DNA from: Chitinibacter fontanus
GTDB taxonomy: Bacteria; Pseudomonadota; Gammaproteobacteria; Burkholderiales; Chitinibacteraceae
Assembly: GCF_013423785.1 (NCBI RefSeq)
Contig: NZ_CP058952.1
Location: 310,001-374,000, forward strand
Direction: 5' to 3'
DNA length: 64,000 nt
Shown here: positions 37,346 through 45,119 of the stretch, piece after piece
Layout of the letters: each line of letters begins with the position of its first letter
Position numbering within the stretch: position 1 is the stretch's first letter
The notes under the pieces: generated by a model
What the model saw: only the letters and a program-made list of their open reading frames with translations
Databases searched by the model: none
Told to the model about the DNA's origin: nothing
Position numbers and translations under genes: made by a program

Positions 37346-37540
37346 TTAACCTAGCCATGGACGAGGGCGGGGAATGCGCTGCTGCTCTTCCGCCTCTGCC
37401 ACCGTGAGCAAGCGGAGCTGACATACTGGCTGATCAATCGCCAGCGAGTCCAAATGAATCGCGCTAGCTTGTAATGCTTGTGATTCGAACGCGTCGTCTT
37501 GCGTTGCTTCGTTTGCTGACATATCAAAGATGCGTACCAT
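37346..37540 (-). CDS. Small acidic hypothetical protein with RPRPWLG tail
   Basis: A 64-residue protein I do not recognise. The body (NEATQDDAFESQALQASAIH) is acidic; the C-terminus (QQRIPRPRPWLG) is basic, proline-rich and ends in Trp-Leu-Gly. One cysteine (VCQLR). It has a textbook ribosome site, GGAGGG 8 bases before the ATG, and its own terminator, which makes expression likely. The shape, an acidic leader and a short distinct tail, could suit a precursor peptide or a small regulatory protein, but no modifying enzyme is nearby. The upstream gap 37541-37728 shows A/T-rich promoter-like sequence only. Confidence 0.6.
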   Translation of the reverse strand: MVRIFDMSANEATQDDAFESQALQASAIHLDSLAIDQPVCQLRLLTVAEAEEQQRIPRPRPWLG

Positions 37541-37728
37541 GATGTGGCCCTCCCTAGTATTTCAAAATCCGCGATTCGCGACGGAGACCCTTACAAACTT
37601 ATCCTTACAACTTGAATATCGGCGCGTTTGTTTGAAATTTCAATCCCTTTATATTGTTTTCGCCAAATAAATTATGAACGGCACTAAATCGACGTTAGAA
37701 GGTGCTAAATCAAATGGGATTTGTTCGC

Positions 37729-38085
37729 TCAATTACAGATAATCAAAGCAAGCACAGCCAACACGGCTAGGCATACCCAAGCTAAGCTCACACCAGCAGG
37801 TAAAGCGTTTTCGATATCGGCCAGTGACTTGGATGCGAGTAAGTGATGCCGATTACGCAAGACTAGTTGCAACCAAGACACCCCCAGTTTGCAACTAAAA
37901 ATGCCAAATGCAGCGCTCATTGCAAGCAATAAGCAAAACTCGAATGGTGCTTCTGCAAAATCTGAGCCAAATAATTCACCTGAGAACACCGCCTGCCAAA
38001 CTTGGTGCAACGTCAACAGGCCTAGCAGCAGCAAAATAACGGCGAGCAGCAGAAAACGTAGGGTTTGTATTAGATTTGCTTTCAC
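37729..38085 (-). CDS. Small hypothetical membrane protein
   Basis: An approximately 118-residue protein with three hydrophobic helices (FLLLAVILLLLGLLTL, FCLLLAMSAAFGIFSC, SLAWVCLAVLAVLALII). No family recognised. The frame stays open up to an ATG at 38127, but that start would make the gcvP terminator stem part of the coding sequence; GTG 38085, after the terminator, is my choice, although no ribosome site supports it. Expression may therefore depend on read-through from gcv. Confidence 0.5.
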   Translation of the reverse strand: MKANLIQTLRFLLLAVILLLLGLLTLHQVWQAVFSGELFGSDFAEAPFEFCLLLAMSAAFGIFSCKLGVSWLQLVLRNRHHLLASKSLADIENALPAGVSLAWVCLAVLAVLALIICN

Positions 38086-38092
38086 ATGGAAC

Positions 38093-38122
38093 AAAAAAAG
38101 GGAGGCTAAGCCTCCCTTTTTT
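38093..38122 (-). terminator. Rho-independent terminator of the gcv operon
   Basis: On the minus strand AAAAAAGGGAGGC–TTA–GCCTCCC is followed by T7, 8 bases past the gcvP stop. Confidence 0.92.
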
Positions 38123-38129
38123 AACATGA

Positions 38130-40994
38130 TTAGCTGTAATTATCCATGCTTGGACAAGAGCAAATCAGATTACGGTCGCCATACACATCATCAATGCGAT
38201 TCACCGATGGCCAGAATTTATTATCCAGCACATACGGCAATGGGAAAAACGCCGTGTCGCGGCTGTAGGCGTGGTTCCATTCGCCTGAAATATCACCTTT
38301 GCTGTGAGGTGCATTTTTCAGCGGATTGTCTTCCAGCGTCCACTCACCCGCTTCTACTTTGGCGATCTCGTTGCGAATCGACACCATCGCGGCGATAAAG
38401 CGATCCAGCTCTGGCTTGGCTTCTGATTCAGTCGGCTCAATCATCAGCGTACCGGCCACTGGGAAGCTCATCGTTGGCGCGTGGAAACCGTAGTCCATCA
38501 GGCGTTTGGCAATATCGACTTCAGTAATACCGCTCGCCGCTTTCAATGGGCGAATGTCGATAATACATTCGTGCGCCACACGGCCATTGGCACCGCTGTA
38601 CAACACTGGGTAATGCGCGCCGAGTTTCTTCGCGACGTAGTTGGCGTTGAGCAAAGCGATTTCAGTCGCACGTTTCATGCCTGCCGCACCCATCATCGTG
38701 ATATACATCCACGAAATCGGCAGAATCGATGCCGAACCAAATTGCGCCGCAGAGACTGCACCTTGCCCTTGCGCTACGCTCGCATCACCCACGGTGATTG
38801 GCGCTACAGCGTGGTTAGCCATAAACGGTGCTAAGTGTGCCGCCAAGCCAATCGGGCCCATGCCGGGGCCGCCGCCGCCGTGTGGAATGCAGAAGGTTTT
38901 GTGCAGATTCATGTGGCTCACATCCGCGCCGATATCGGCTGGACGCGTTAAGCCCACTTGCGCGTTCAAGTTCGCGCCGTCCATATACACCTGACCACCA
39001 AACTGATGCACCGTTGCGCAGATTTCTTTTACTGCAGCTTCAAATACACCGTGCGTAGATGGGTAAGTCAGCATCAGCGCGGCGAGGTTGTCTTTGTGCT
39101 GTTCAGCTTTGGCTTTCAGATCAGCCACATCGACGTTACCGCTCTCGTCGCAATCGATCACCACGACTTTCATATTCATCATCTGCGCCGTTGCCGGGTT
39201 GGTGCCGTGCGCAGATTTTGGAATCAAGCAGATATTGCGATGCGCGTCGCCACGGCTTTCGTGGTAACGGCTGATCGCCAACAAGCCAGCGTATTCACCT
39301 TGTGCGCCAGAGTTCGGCTGCATACAAATCGCGGCAAAACCGGTGATGGCCTTCAATTGATCGGCCAGGGTATCGACCAAAATCTGGTAGCCTGCGGTCT
39401 GCTCGCTTGGCGCGAATGGGTGGATATTGCCAAATTCTGGCCAAGTCACCGGAATCATTTCACTGGTAGCGTTAAGCTTCATCGTGCAGCTACCAAGAGA
39501 AATCATCGAGTGATTCAACGCCAGATCACGATTTTCGAGGCGTTTGAGGTAACGCAGCATTTCGTGTTCGGTGTGATAGCTATTGAACACCGGGTGCGTC
39601 AGGTAGGCTGAAGTACGAACCAGTTCCACTGGAATCGCATCGCTGGCAGTTGCATCAAGTGCCGCCAGATCAACGTCTTTACCCGTAAAGAGCTTCAGCA
39701 AGGTGGCCAGATCGTCTTGCGATGCCGCTTCGTGGAAAGCCACGCCCAATATGCTGTCTGACACTTGGCGCAAGTTATAACCCGCGTCTTGCGCGGCTTG
39801 GTAAACCGCAGCGGCATTGCTGAGTTCCACTTGTACCGTGTCAAAGAAAGCGTTGTGCACCACTTTACCGCCTGCTTGTACGACGCCCGCAGCAAACAGC
39901 GCAGCCAAACGGTGTACACGTTGCGCGATACGTTTTACACCCACTGGGCCGTGGTACACGGCGTACATGCCGGCCATATTGGCGAGCAGCACTTGCGAGG
40001 TACAAATATTCGAGTTGGCTTTTTCGCGGCGGATATGTTGCTCGCGTGTTTGCAGCGCCATCCTTAAAGCTGTCTTCCCTTTGGCATCGATCGACACGCC
40101 AATAATCCGGCCTGGAGCCGAGCGTTTCATGTCGTCTTTGAATGCAAAATAAGCCGCGTGTGGGCCACCAAAGCCCATTGGCACGCCAAAGCGCTGCGTG
40201 TTACCGACGGCCACGTCCGCGCCCAATTCGGCTGGAGACTTCAATACCGCGAGTGACAGCAAATCAGCTGCCACAATCGCCACGCCACCTTTGGCTTTGA
40301 GTGCTGCGATCGGGCCTGACAAATCAGCCACCACACCATCAGCGCCCGGATACTGGAACAGCGCACCGAAATAATCGCCAGCACCAGCCTGATCCGCAGC
40401 CCCCACCACAACTTCAAAGCCGAAGTATTTCGCGCGAGTTCGCACCACGTCTAGTGTCTGAGGCAATACCTGCGCATCAACAAAGAAAACGTCTGCCTTC
40501 ACTTTCGACACACGACGCGCCATGGCCATCGCTTCAGCGGCTGCCGTGGCTTCATCGAGCAAGGAAGCATTCGCCAGCTCAAGGCCGGTAAAGTCGATCA
40601 CCATTTGCTGGTAATTCAGCAATGCTTCGAGGCGACCTTGTGCAATTTCAGCTTGGTACGGCGTGTACGCGGTGTACCAGCCGGGATTTTCCAGCACATT
40701 GCGCAAAATCACGCCCGGCGTCAGATTGGGGTAGTAGCCCAAGCCGATGAATGATTTTTTAATGATGTTCTTGCTGGCGATGGCTTTGAGTTTGGCCAGT
40801 GCTTCGTGCTCTGGCAATGCATCGGGCAGGTTCAGCGCTTGATTAAAGCGGATATCGGCTGGAATCGTCTGGCCAACCAAATCGTCGAGCGATGTCGCGC
40901 CAATTTCAGCCAACATCGCCGCTTGATCGGCGCTATTGGGGCCAATGTGACGCGCGACAAATTCGTCGCGATTAAACAAAGTAGAAAGCGTCAT
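38130..40994 (-). CDS. gcvP: Glycine dehydrogenase (decarboxylating), P protein
   Basis: A 954-residue PLP enzyme, the P protein of the glycine cleavage system, which decarboxylates glycine and passes the aminomethyl group to lipoyl-GcvH. Two homologous halves are fused, as in other proteobacteria: the N-half has [15 protein letters not shown], the C-half has the PLP-lysine region [22 protein letters not shown]. Full length. GAAGGT precedes the start. It is the last gene of gcvTHP, 212 bases behind gcvH; that long gap carries two hairpin structures. Confidence 0.97.
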   Translation of the reverse strand: MTLSTLFNRDEFVARHIGPNSADQAAMLAEIGATSLDDLVGQTIPADIRFNQALNLPDALPEHEALAKLKAIASKNIIKKSFIGLGYYPNLTPGVILRNVLENPGWYTAYTPYQAEIAQGRLEALLNYQQMVIDFTGLELANASLLDEATAAAEAMAMARRVSKVKADVFFVDAQVLPQTLDVVRTRAKYFGFEVVVGAADQAGAGDYFGALFQYPGADGVVADLSGPIAALKAKGGVAIVAADLLSLAVLKSPAELGADVAVGNTQRFGVPMGFGGPHAAYFAFKDDMKRSAPGRIIGVSIDAKGKTALRMALQTREQHIRREKANSNICTSQVLLANMAGMYAVYHGPVGVKRIAQRVHRLAALFAAGVVQAGGKVVHNAFFDTVQVELSNAAAVYQAAQDAGYNLRQVSDSILGVAFHEAASQDDLATLLKLFTGKDVDLAALDATASDAIPVELVRTSAYLTHPVFNSYHTEHEMLRYLKRLENRDLALNHSMISLGSCTMKLNATSEMIPVTWPEFGNIHPFAPSEQTAGYQILVDTLADQLKAITGFAAICMQPNSGAQGEYAGLLAISRYHESRGDAHRNICLIPKSAHGTNPATAQMMNMKVVVIDCDESGNVDVADLKAKAEQHKDNLAALMLTYPSTHGVFEAAVKEICATVHQFGGQVYMDGANLNAQVGLTRPADIGADVSHMNLHKTFCIPHGGGGPGMGPIGLAAHLAPFMANHAVAPITVGDASVAQGQGAVSAAQFGSASILPISWMYITMMGAAGMKRATEIALLNANYVAKKLGAHYPVLYSGANGRVAHECIIDIRPLKAASGITEVDIAKRLMDYGFHAPTMSFPVAGTLMIEPTESEAKPELDRFIAAMVSIRNEIAKVEAGEWTLEDNPLKNAPHSKGDISGEWNHAYSRDTAFFPLPYVLDNKFWPSVNRIDDVYGDRNLICSCPSMDNYS

Positions 40995-41019
40995 GGGGTA
41001 CCTTCAGGGTCAAGGCGTA

Positions 41020-41049
41020 GCAAAGCGCAGCCATTTAGCCGCGCTTTGC
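41020..41049 (-). promoter_or_regulatory. Hairpin just upstream of gcvP
   Basis: GCAAAGCGC (41020-41028) and GCGCTTTGC (41041-41049) form a perfect 9-bp stem, 26 bases before the gcvP start. There is no T-run. It could be a processing or translation-control structure within the operon mRNA. Confidence 0.5.
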
Positions 41050-41081
41050 AATAAATTATTCTTTTAAATCAGCAAATTGCC

Positions 41082-41205
41082 AAAAATCGTGCGCGAAGAC
41101 CCAAGCACAAGGCAGGCAAGAACGAAAAACCGGAGTTGGCTGCAGCCAATGAGGATTTTGAGTTCGCGGCCTAACGCAGTGATTGGGCTTCGCAGCCGAT
41201 TTTTA
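41082..41205 (-). repeat. Structured element, copy 2, between gcvH and gcvP
   Basis: Imperfect outer arms (AAAAATCGTGCGCGAAGACCC near 41083-41102 against GGGCTTCGCAGCCGATTTTT near 41185-41204) enclose a core: ACCGGAG, a perfect hairpin TTGGC–TGCA–GCCAA (41136-41149), then TGAGGATT and GAG. The same core in the same order and orientation occurs in the gcvT leader at 43047-43081. Confidence 0.6.
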
Positions 41206-41206
41206 A

Positions 41207-41593
41207 TTAGGCGCCGATTTCTTTGGTGTATTCAGCAGCTGACAAACATGCTTCCAGATCCGCCACATTCGCAGGCTTCACGCGGAAAAACCACGCCGCA
41301 CCGTATGGATCGGTGTTCGCCAATTCTGGAGAGCCTTCGAGTTCAACGTTCACTTCAACCACTTCACCCGCGATTGGCGCGTACACATCAGAAGCGGCTT
41401 TCACTGACTCAACCACGCCGGCGGTCGCTTCTGCATCCAGTTGTGCGCCGACTTCTGGCAATTCAACAAATACGATATCGCCGAGCAATTCTTGCGCATG
41501 GTCGGTAATGCCGATCGTTACCGTGCCGTCGCTTTCAAGACGCAACCACTCGTGGCTGTTTACATATTTCAATTCTGCTGGAACATTGCTCAT
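41207..41593 (-). CDS. gcvH: Glycine cleavage system H protein
   Basis: A 128-residue lipoyl carrier protein. The lipoylation site is [10 protein letters not shown] with Lys65, and [14 protein letters not shown] opens the protein as usual. It shuttles the aminomethyl group from GcvP to GcvT and then to lipoamide dehydrogenase. AGAGGAT precedes the start. Second gene of gcvTHP; the 170-base gap to gcvT (41594-41763) contains an inverted repeat CTCACGC/GCGTGAG (41677-41744) and no gene. Confidence 0.96.
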   Translation of the reverse strand: MSNVPAELKYVNSHEWLRLESDGTVTIGITDHAQELLGDIVFVELPEVGAQLDAEATAGVVESVKAASDVYAPIAGEVVEVNVELEGSPELANTDPYGAAWFFRVKPANVADLEACLSAAEYTKEIGA

Positions 41594-41763
41594 GACTTTA
41601 TCCTCTAAGGTATTTAATTGGAGATCTTTATTTAATTCGTTTATAGGGCAATACCCTGCAACCGTATTTATTCAAAAGACTCACGCCAGACGCACAGCCA
41701 CAGACTGTAGATTGGGTATGGCAAGGCCAAGCAACGCCGCGTGAGAACTTTTACCTGATTTAC

Positions 41764-42885
41764 TTATTCGAAAACTTTTTTGCCGTTGCGTACAAATGGC
41801 ATTTTCACTACGCGTACATCGGTCAGCGTACCGCGCAGATCAACTTGCGCTGACGCTCCAGTTCCGGCTGGGATGCGGGCAATTGCCACCGAATGCTTCA
41901 GCGTTGGTGAGAATGTACCGCTGGTGATGACACCTTCGCCGACACCTTCGACGACGACTTTCAAGCCTTCGCGCAATACGCCACGGCCTTCGAGTACCAG
42001 ACCAACTTGCTTCATTTTGACACCCGCTGCACGTTCAGCTTCGAGCGCCGCGCGGCCGATAAAGTTGCGATCCGCGGGCTCCCACGCAATCGTCCAGCCC
42101 ATACCGGCTTGCAATGGTGAAATGGTTTCGTCCATATCGTGGCCGTACAGATTCATGCCTGCTTCCAGTCGCAGCGTATCGCGTGCGCCCAAGCCAATTG
42201 GCGCAACACCAACACCGATCAAGGCTTTCCAGAATAGTGGCGCTTCGTCGGCTGGCAACATGATTTCAAGGCCGTCTTCGCCGGTGTAACCGGTGCGGGC
42301 AATAAACCAGCCTTCTTCAACCGAGCCAAATGGGAAGCCTTGGAATACTTTCAGGCCTTTGACCGTCGCTTCCCAGTCTTCGTGCAGCACTTTGCACGCT
42401 TTTTCAATCGCGTTCGGGCCTTGCACGGCGATCATTGCCAGCTCGCGGCGCACAGTCAGCACCACGTCGCGACCCTCAGCTTGTTTCAACATCCACGCGA
42501 TGTCTTTGTCCGCCGTGCCCGCGTTCACGACCATGCGGTAGCCGTAGTAAGTCAGGTAAACGATCAGATCGTCGATGACGGTGCCTTCAGGCGTCAGCAT
42601 GCCCGAGTACAGTGCCTTGCCTTCAAAGCCGAGCTTTTCAACGTCGTTGGCGATCAGCGTGCGCAGCCAGTCTTTGGCGTCCGCGCCAGTGATGTCGATG
42701 ACGCACATGTGCGATACATCAAACATGCCTGCGTCATTGCGAACGATTTCGTGCTCTTTGAGTTGCGAGCCGTAGTGGATCGGCATCGCCCAGCCGGCAA
42801 AATCAACGATTTTCGCGCCAGCTGCGACGTGTGAGTCGTACAGCGGAGTGGTTTTTGGTGTAGCTTCTTGGGTCGTTGCGGTCAT
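41764..42885 (-). CDS. gcvT: Aminomethyltransferase, T protein of glycine cleavage
   Basis: A 373-residue folate-dependent enzyme releasing ammonia and forming methylene-tetrahydrofolate from aminomethyl-GcvH. Signatures: [27 protein letters not shown], the catalytic-Asp stretch [11 protein letters not shown], and [16 protein letters not shown]. Usual length. AGGAAAG precedes the ATG. First gene of the operon, transcribed behind the glycine riboswitch. Confidence 0.96.
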   Translation of the reverse strand: MTATTQEATPKTTPLYDSHVAAGAKIVDFAGWAMPIHYGSQLKEHEIVRNDAGMFDVSHMCVIDITGADAKDWLRTLIANDVEKLGFEGKALYSGMLTPEGTVIDDLIVYLTYYGYRMVVNAGTADKDIAWMLKQAEGRDVVLTVRRELAMIAVQGPNAIEKACKVLHEDWEATVKGLKVFQGFPFGSVEEGWFIARTGYTGEDGLEIMLPADEAPLFWKALIGVGVAPIGLGARDTLRLEAGMNLYGHDMDETISPLQAGMGWTIAWEPADRNFIGRAALEAERAAGVKMKQVGLVLEGRGVLREGLKVVVEGVGEGVITSGTFSPTLKHSVAIARIPAGTGASAQVDLRGTLTDVRVVKMPFVRNGKKVFE

Positions 42886-42943
42886 AAGACTTTCCTAGGG
42901 TATACCCTCATAGGCCACTACTTTATTGATGTAGCGGGCAACA

Positions 42944-43171
42944 CCCCTCTGTCCATGTACCTGAGATTTTCCGGCTGCAGCAAGTGCTAGGAAATGAGTT
43001 TAAACGCAGCGAGCGGCTGTTAGTGCATTGAGGCCGGAGCACAGGAACCGGAGCGTACATGCAGTACGTGAGGATTCCGAGCACCGCCCGAGATGTGATC
43101 ACAGCTCGCGCAGCAAGTTTAAAGCATTTCCGCCGTTAGCCCCTTCGGTGGCTCTTTTGAGCGCTCTCCAG
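42944..43171 (-). promoter_or_regulatory. Glycine riboswitch with enlarged P3 arm, leader of gcvTHP
   Basis: On the minus strand the aptamer core is clear: GGAGAGCGCTC (43169-43159), CACCGAAGGGGC (43151-43139), then a P3 stem CGGC/GCCG, AATCTCAGG (42967-42959) and GGACAGAGGGG (42954-42944), which closes P1 against the first segment. These are the consensus parts of the glycine riboswitch, which turns on gcv genes when glycine is bound. Only one aptamer is complete; the ~60 bases after it could form the companion ghost structure and expression platform before gcvT. The P3 arm carries a ~150-base insertion (42979-43131). Confidence 0.88.
42990..43131 (-). repeat. Structured element, copy 1, inside the riboswitch P3 arm
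   Basis: Outer imperfect inverted arms are GGAAATGAGTTTAAACGCAG (42990-43009) and GCAGCAAGTTTAAAGCATTT (43110-43129). The core at 43047-43081 reads ACCGGAG, perfect hairpin CGTAC–ATGCA–GTACG, TGAGGATT, CCGAG. It is a diverged relative of the element at 41082-41205. Confidence 0.65.
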
Positions 43172-43172
43172 A

Positions 43173-43385
43173 GTGTTTACGTCGATTAAGCAGTCCTTTG
43201 ACCTGAGCGATTCGCGGGTGCCATTGCGCCTTCGGTGGTATTTGTTACTAGACAAATACACTCTCCTGCTTAACGGGCTGGATTATCGGGGGAAGTGGGC
43301 ACAATGGCAAGCTAGAAAAGCGAAAAATCAGCCAGAAAAGGATAAGCGCAAAGTGCTTAAGCCAACATGGCTGCAGGGCTGGTGA
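43173..43385 (+). CDS. Possible small protein opposite the gcv promoter region
   Basis: A 70-residue open frame starting with GTG at the edge of the riboswitch, on the other strand. The product (VPLRLRWYLLLDKYTLLLNG, then a Lys/Arg-rich tail ending PTWLQGW) looks protein-like, with an amphipathic helix and a basic tail. No ribosome site is visible, and its last 29 bases overlap the acetyltransferase on the opposite strand. It could also be a chance frame over the gcv promoter. Function unknown. Confidence 0.35.
   Translation: MFTSIKQSFDLSDSRVPLRLRWYLLLDKYTLLLNGLDYRGKWAQWQARKAKNQPEKDKRKVLKPTWLQGW
43238..43259. promoter_or_regulatory. Inverted repeat upstream of the gcv leader
   Basis: GTATTTGT–TACTAG–ACAAATAC is a perfect 8-bp inverted repeat about 70 bases upstream of the riboswitch 5' end. 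The position fits a protein-binding site at the gcv promoter; the protein is unknown. Confidence 0.4.
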
Positions 43386-43821
43386 GCTGCTTGGTCAAAA
43401 TCGTCTGGTCTTCTTCCAGAAAACCGATTTTACGGTAGAAATGGTAGGCAGGCACCGCGCGTGCGGTATTCAAAAAGGTCCAGCGATAGCCTTGTGCATG
43501 CAAGCGCCGCTCATATTCAGCAAACAATTGTTTGCCCAAACCCTGCCCTTGCAACTGGCTATCAATGCAAAACTCCTTGATAAAGAAGTGCCAGCCTTCA
43601 ATCCAGCGCTCGCCCCAGCCAAACGCCAAGCCCACCGGCACATCATCCGCCAACATGCCCAAGCCATAAAAACGCGGAAATTGGCTAAACGTGGCAAAGC
43701 GCTCGCACACCGCGTCAATATGCCAGCCGTCATGCCACGGCGCTGCGTTGAAGACGCGCAAATAAAGATCACAAAATGGCGCTAAATTGTCGGGTTTTAA
43801 TTCACAGAAGGTAATTTTCAT
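43357..43821 (-). CDS. GNAT family N-acetyltransferase
   Basis: A 154-residue acetyltransferase. MKITFCELKPDNLAPFCDLYLRVF opens it; the acetyl-CoA loop is SQLQGQGLGKQLFAEYERRL and motif B is VPAYHFYRKIGFLEED. The substrate is unknown. I start at 43821, where GNAT homology begins; 13 further codons upstream (from TTG) add nothing familiar. No clear ribosome site. Confidence 0.82.
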   Translation of the reverse strand: MKITFCELKPDNLAPFCDLYLRVFNAAPWHDGWHIDAVCERFATFSQFPRFYGLGMLADDVPVGLAFGWGERWIEGWHFFIKEFCIDSQLQGQGLGKQLFAEYERRLHAQGYRWTFLNTARAVPAYHFYRKIGFLEEDQTILTKQLTSPAAMLA

Positions 43822-43948
43822 AGGTGGCTTAATTGATCTTGGGCGCATTTGTCGCCACAATGCTCAACTTACAAAAACAAACAGCTTAAATTCAAACTGA
43901 CAAAACCACCAGCCATTTTCGTCATTAATCCCTGCACGAGAAAACCGC

Positions 43949-44767
43949 ATGTCCTTGTTCCGCCGCCTGCCGTATGTATTGCCTAGCCTGCTTATACTGG
44001 CACTGGCCATTGCCATGTTGTTGCATGGTCCGATTTTGCAGCTACCCAATTACCACCATTTTGCCGACCGCCGCGCTTGGCTATCTATCCCCAATGCGGC
44101 CGATGTACTTTCCAACTTAGGTTTTGCCTTTGCCGGTGCCTGGGGGGTATGCCGACTATGGCAAGATCCACAATTGGTGCGCAGTGCACGCGTCGCCTAC
44201 TATTTATTCTTCAGCGCGGTTTTTTTTACCTCACTAGGTTCAGGCTGGTATCACCTCGCCCCGGATAATGCACGGTTGATTTTTGATCGTATTCCGATAG
44301 CCATCGCTTGTGCGGGCCTATTGGCTGCGGCCTGGCAAGAATGTTATGGGCAAAATGAGCCACGCAATGTTCAACTGGGCTACTGTGCACTATTGGCAGT
44401 ATTGGCTTATCTAAGCGTATGGTGGTGGCAATACACCGACGTGCCAAGCTTTGCCAGCACCGATTTACTTGGTCAAACAAAGGCGGCACCACAAGGCTTA
44501 GGCGATTTACGTCCCTATTTATTACTGCAAATGCTGCCGCTAATTTTGATTCCACTACTGCACTGGCAAGCCCAAGTCAGCCGCGCCAAACGCCTGGCAT
44601 TTGCCAGTGCCATTTTGCTGTATGTATTCGCTAAAGTAGCCGAGCTACAAGACCATCAGATGTTTCACCAGCTCAGTCTCATCAGTGGCCACACGTTGAA
44701 GCATTTATTAGCCACAGCGGCCGCTGGAGTGCTGGTGTATCAACTAAAAATAGCTGCGCGGCCATAG
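43949..44767 (+). CDS. CREST-superfamily membrane hydrolase (ceramidase-like)
   Basis: A 272-residue protein with about seven membrane helices. It keeps the CREST pattern: ADVLSNLGFAFAG, FTSLGSGWYHLAPDNARLIFDRIP (conserved Ser, His, Asp) and SGHTLKHLLAT (late histidines). This superfamily groups alkaline ceramidases, PAQR receptors and related metal-dependent amide hydrolases. The bacterial members are uncharacterised, so a lipid amide substrate is only a guess. Monocistronic. Confidence 0.75.
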   Translation: MSLFRRLPYVLPSLLILALAIAMLLHGPILQLPNYHHFADRRAWLSIPNAADVLSNLGFAFAGAWGVCRLWQDPQLVRSARVAYYLFFSAVFFTSLGSGWYHLAPDNARLIFDRIPIAIACAGLLAAAWQECYGQNEPRNVQLGYCALLAVLAYLSVWWWQYTDVPSFASTDLLGQTKAAPQGLGDLRPYLLLQMLPLILIPLLHWQAQVSRAKRLAFASAILLYVFAKVAELQDHQMFHQLSLISGHTLKHLLATAAAGVLVYQLKIAARP

Positions 44768-44795
44768 CCCCCCTGCTTACAATTGGCTCGAAACG

Positions 44796-45119
44796 CTACT
44801 GAACTAGCTCGTGCAAAGTACGGGTAATTTCTTGGAATTTGTTTTCGTCGCTAAACGCCGAACAGCTTGATGCATATTGCTGCTCAGGCTGTTTACCCAG
44901 CCGAAAAAACACTTGCTCGCAATCACAGCGCAAGCGTGCTTTGATTTGCTGGTTTTTCCTGTTGCGCAACTCAGCGACCCAGCAAGCATCAGCACAGCCG
45001 CAAGAATGGTACCAAAGCACTTCGCGCTGATTAGGCCAATCTAACGGGGACGGCGGGGTGCCACCTGAAGCTAAGCCGATTACTGGCAAACACATCATCA
45101 GTACGCATAGCCGCCACAT
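44796..45119 (-). CDS. Exported small cysteine-rich protein
   Basis: A 107-residue protein with a signal peptide (WRLCVLMMCLPVIGLASG). The mature part has six cysteines (SCGCADAC, RCDC, SSC), which could form three disulfides in the periplasm. No family recognised. Its ATG shares one base with the stop of the DUF445 gene (TGATG), so the two are translationally coupled. Confidence 0.6.
   Translation of the reverse strand: MWRLCVLMMCLPVIGLASGGTPPSPLDWPNQREVLWYHSCGCADACWVAELRNRKNQQIKARLRCDCEQVFFRLGKQPEQQYASSCSAFSDENKFQEITRTLHELVQ

Noticed and set aside
38958..39611. 217-codon plus-strand frame opposite gcvP
   Set aside because: Antisense to conserved catalytic sequence of gcvP; composition rich in His/Arg typical of shadow frames.
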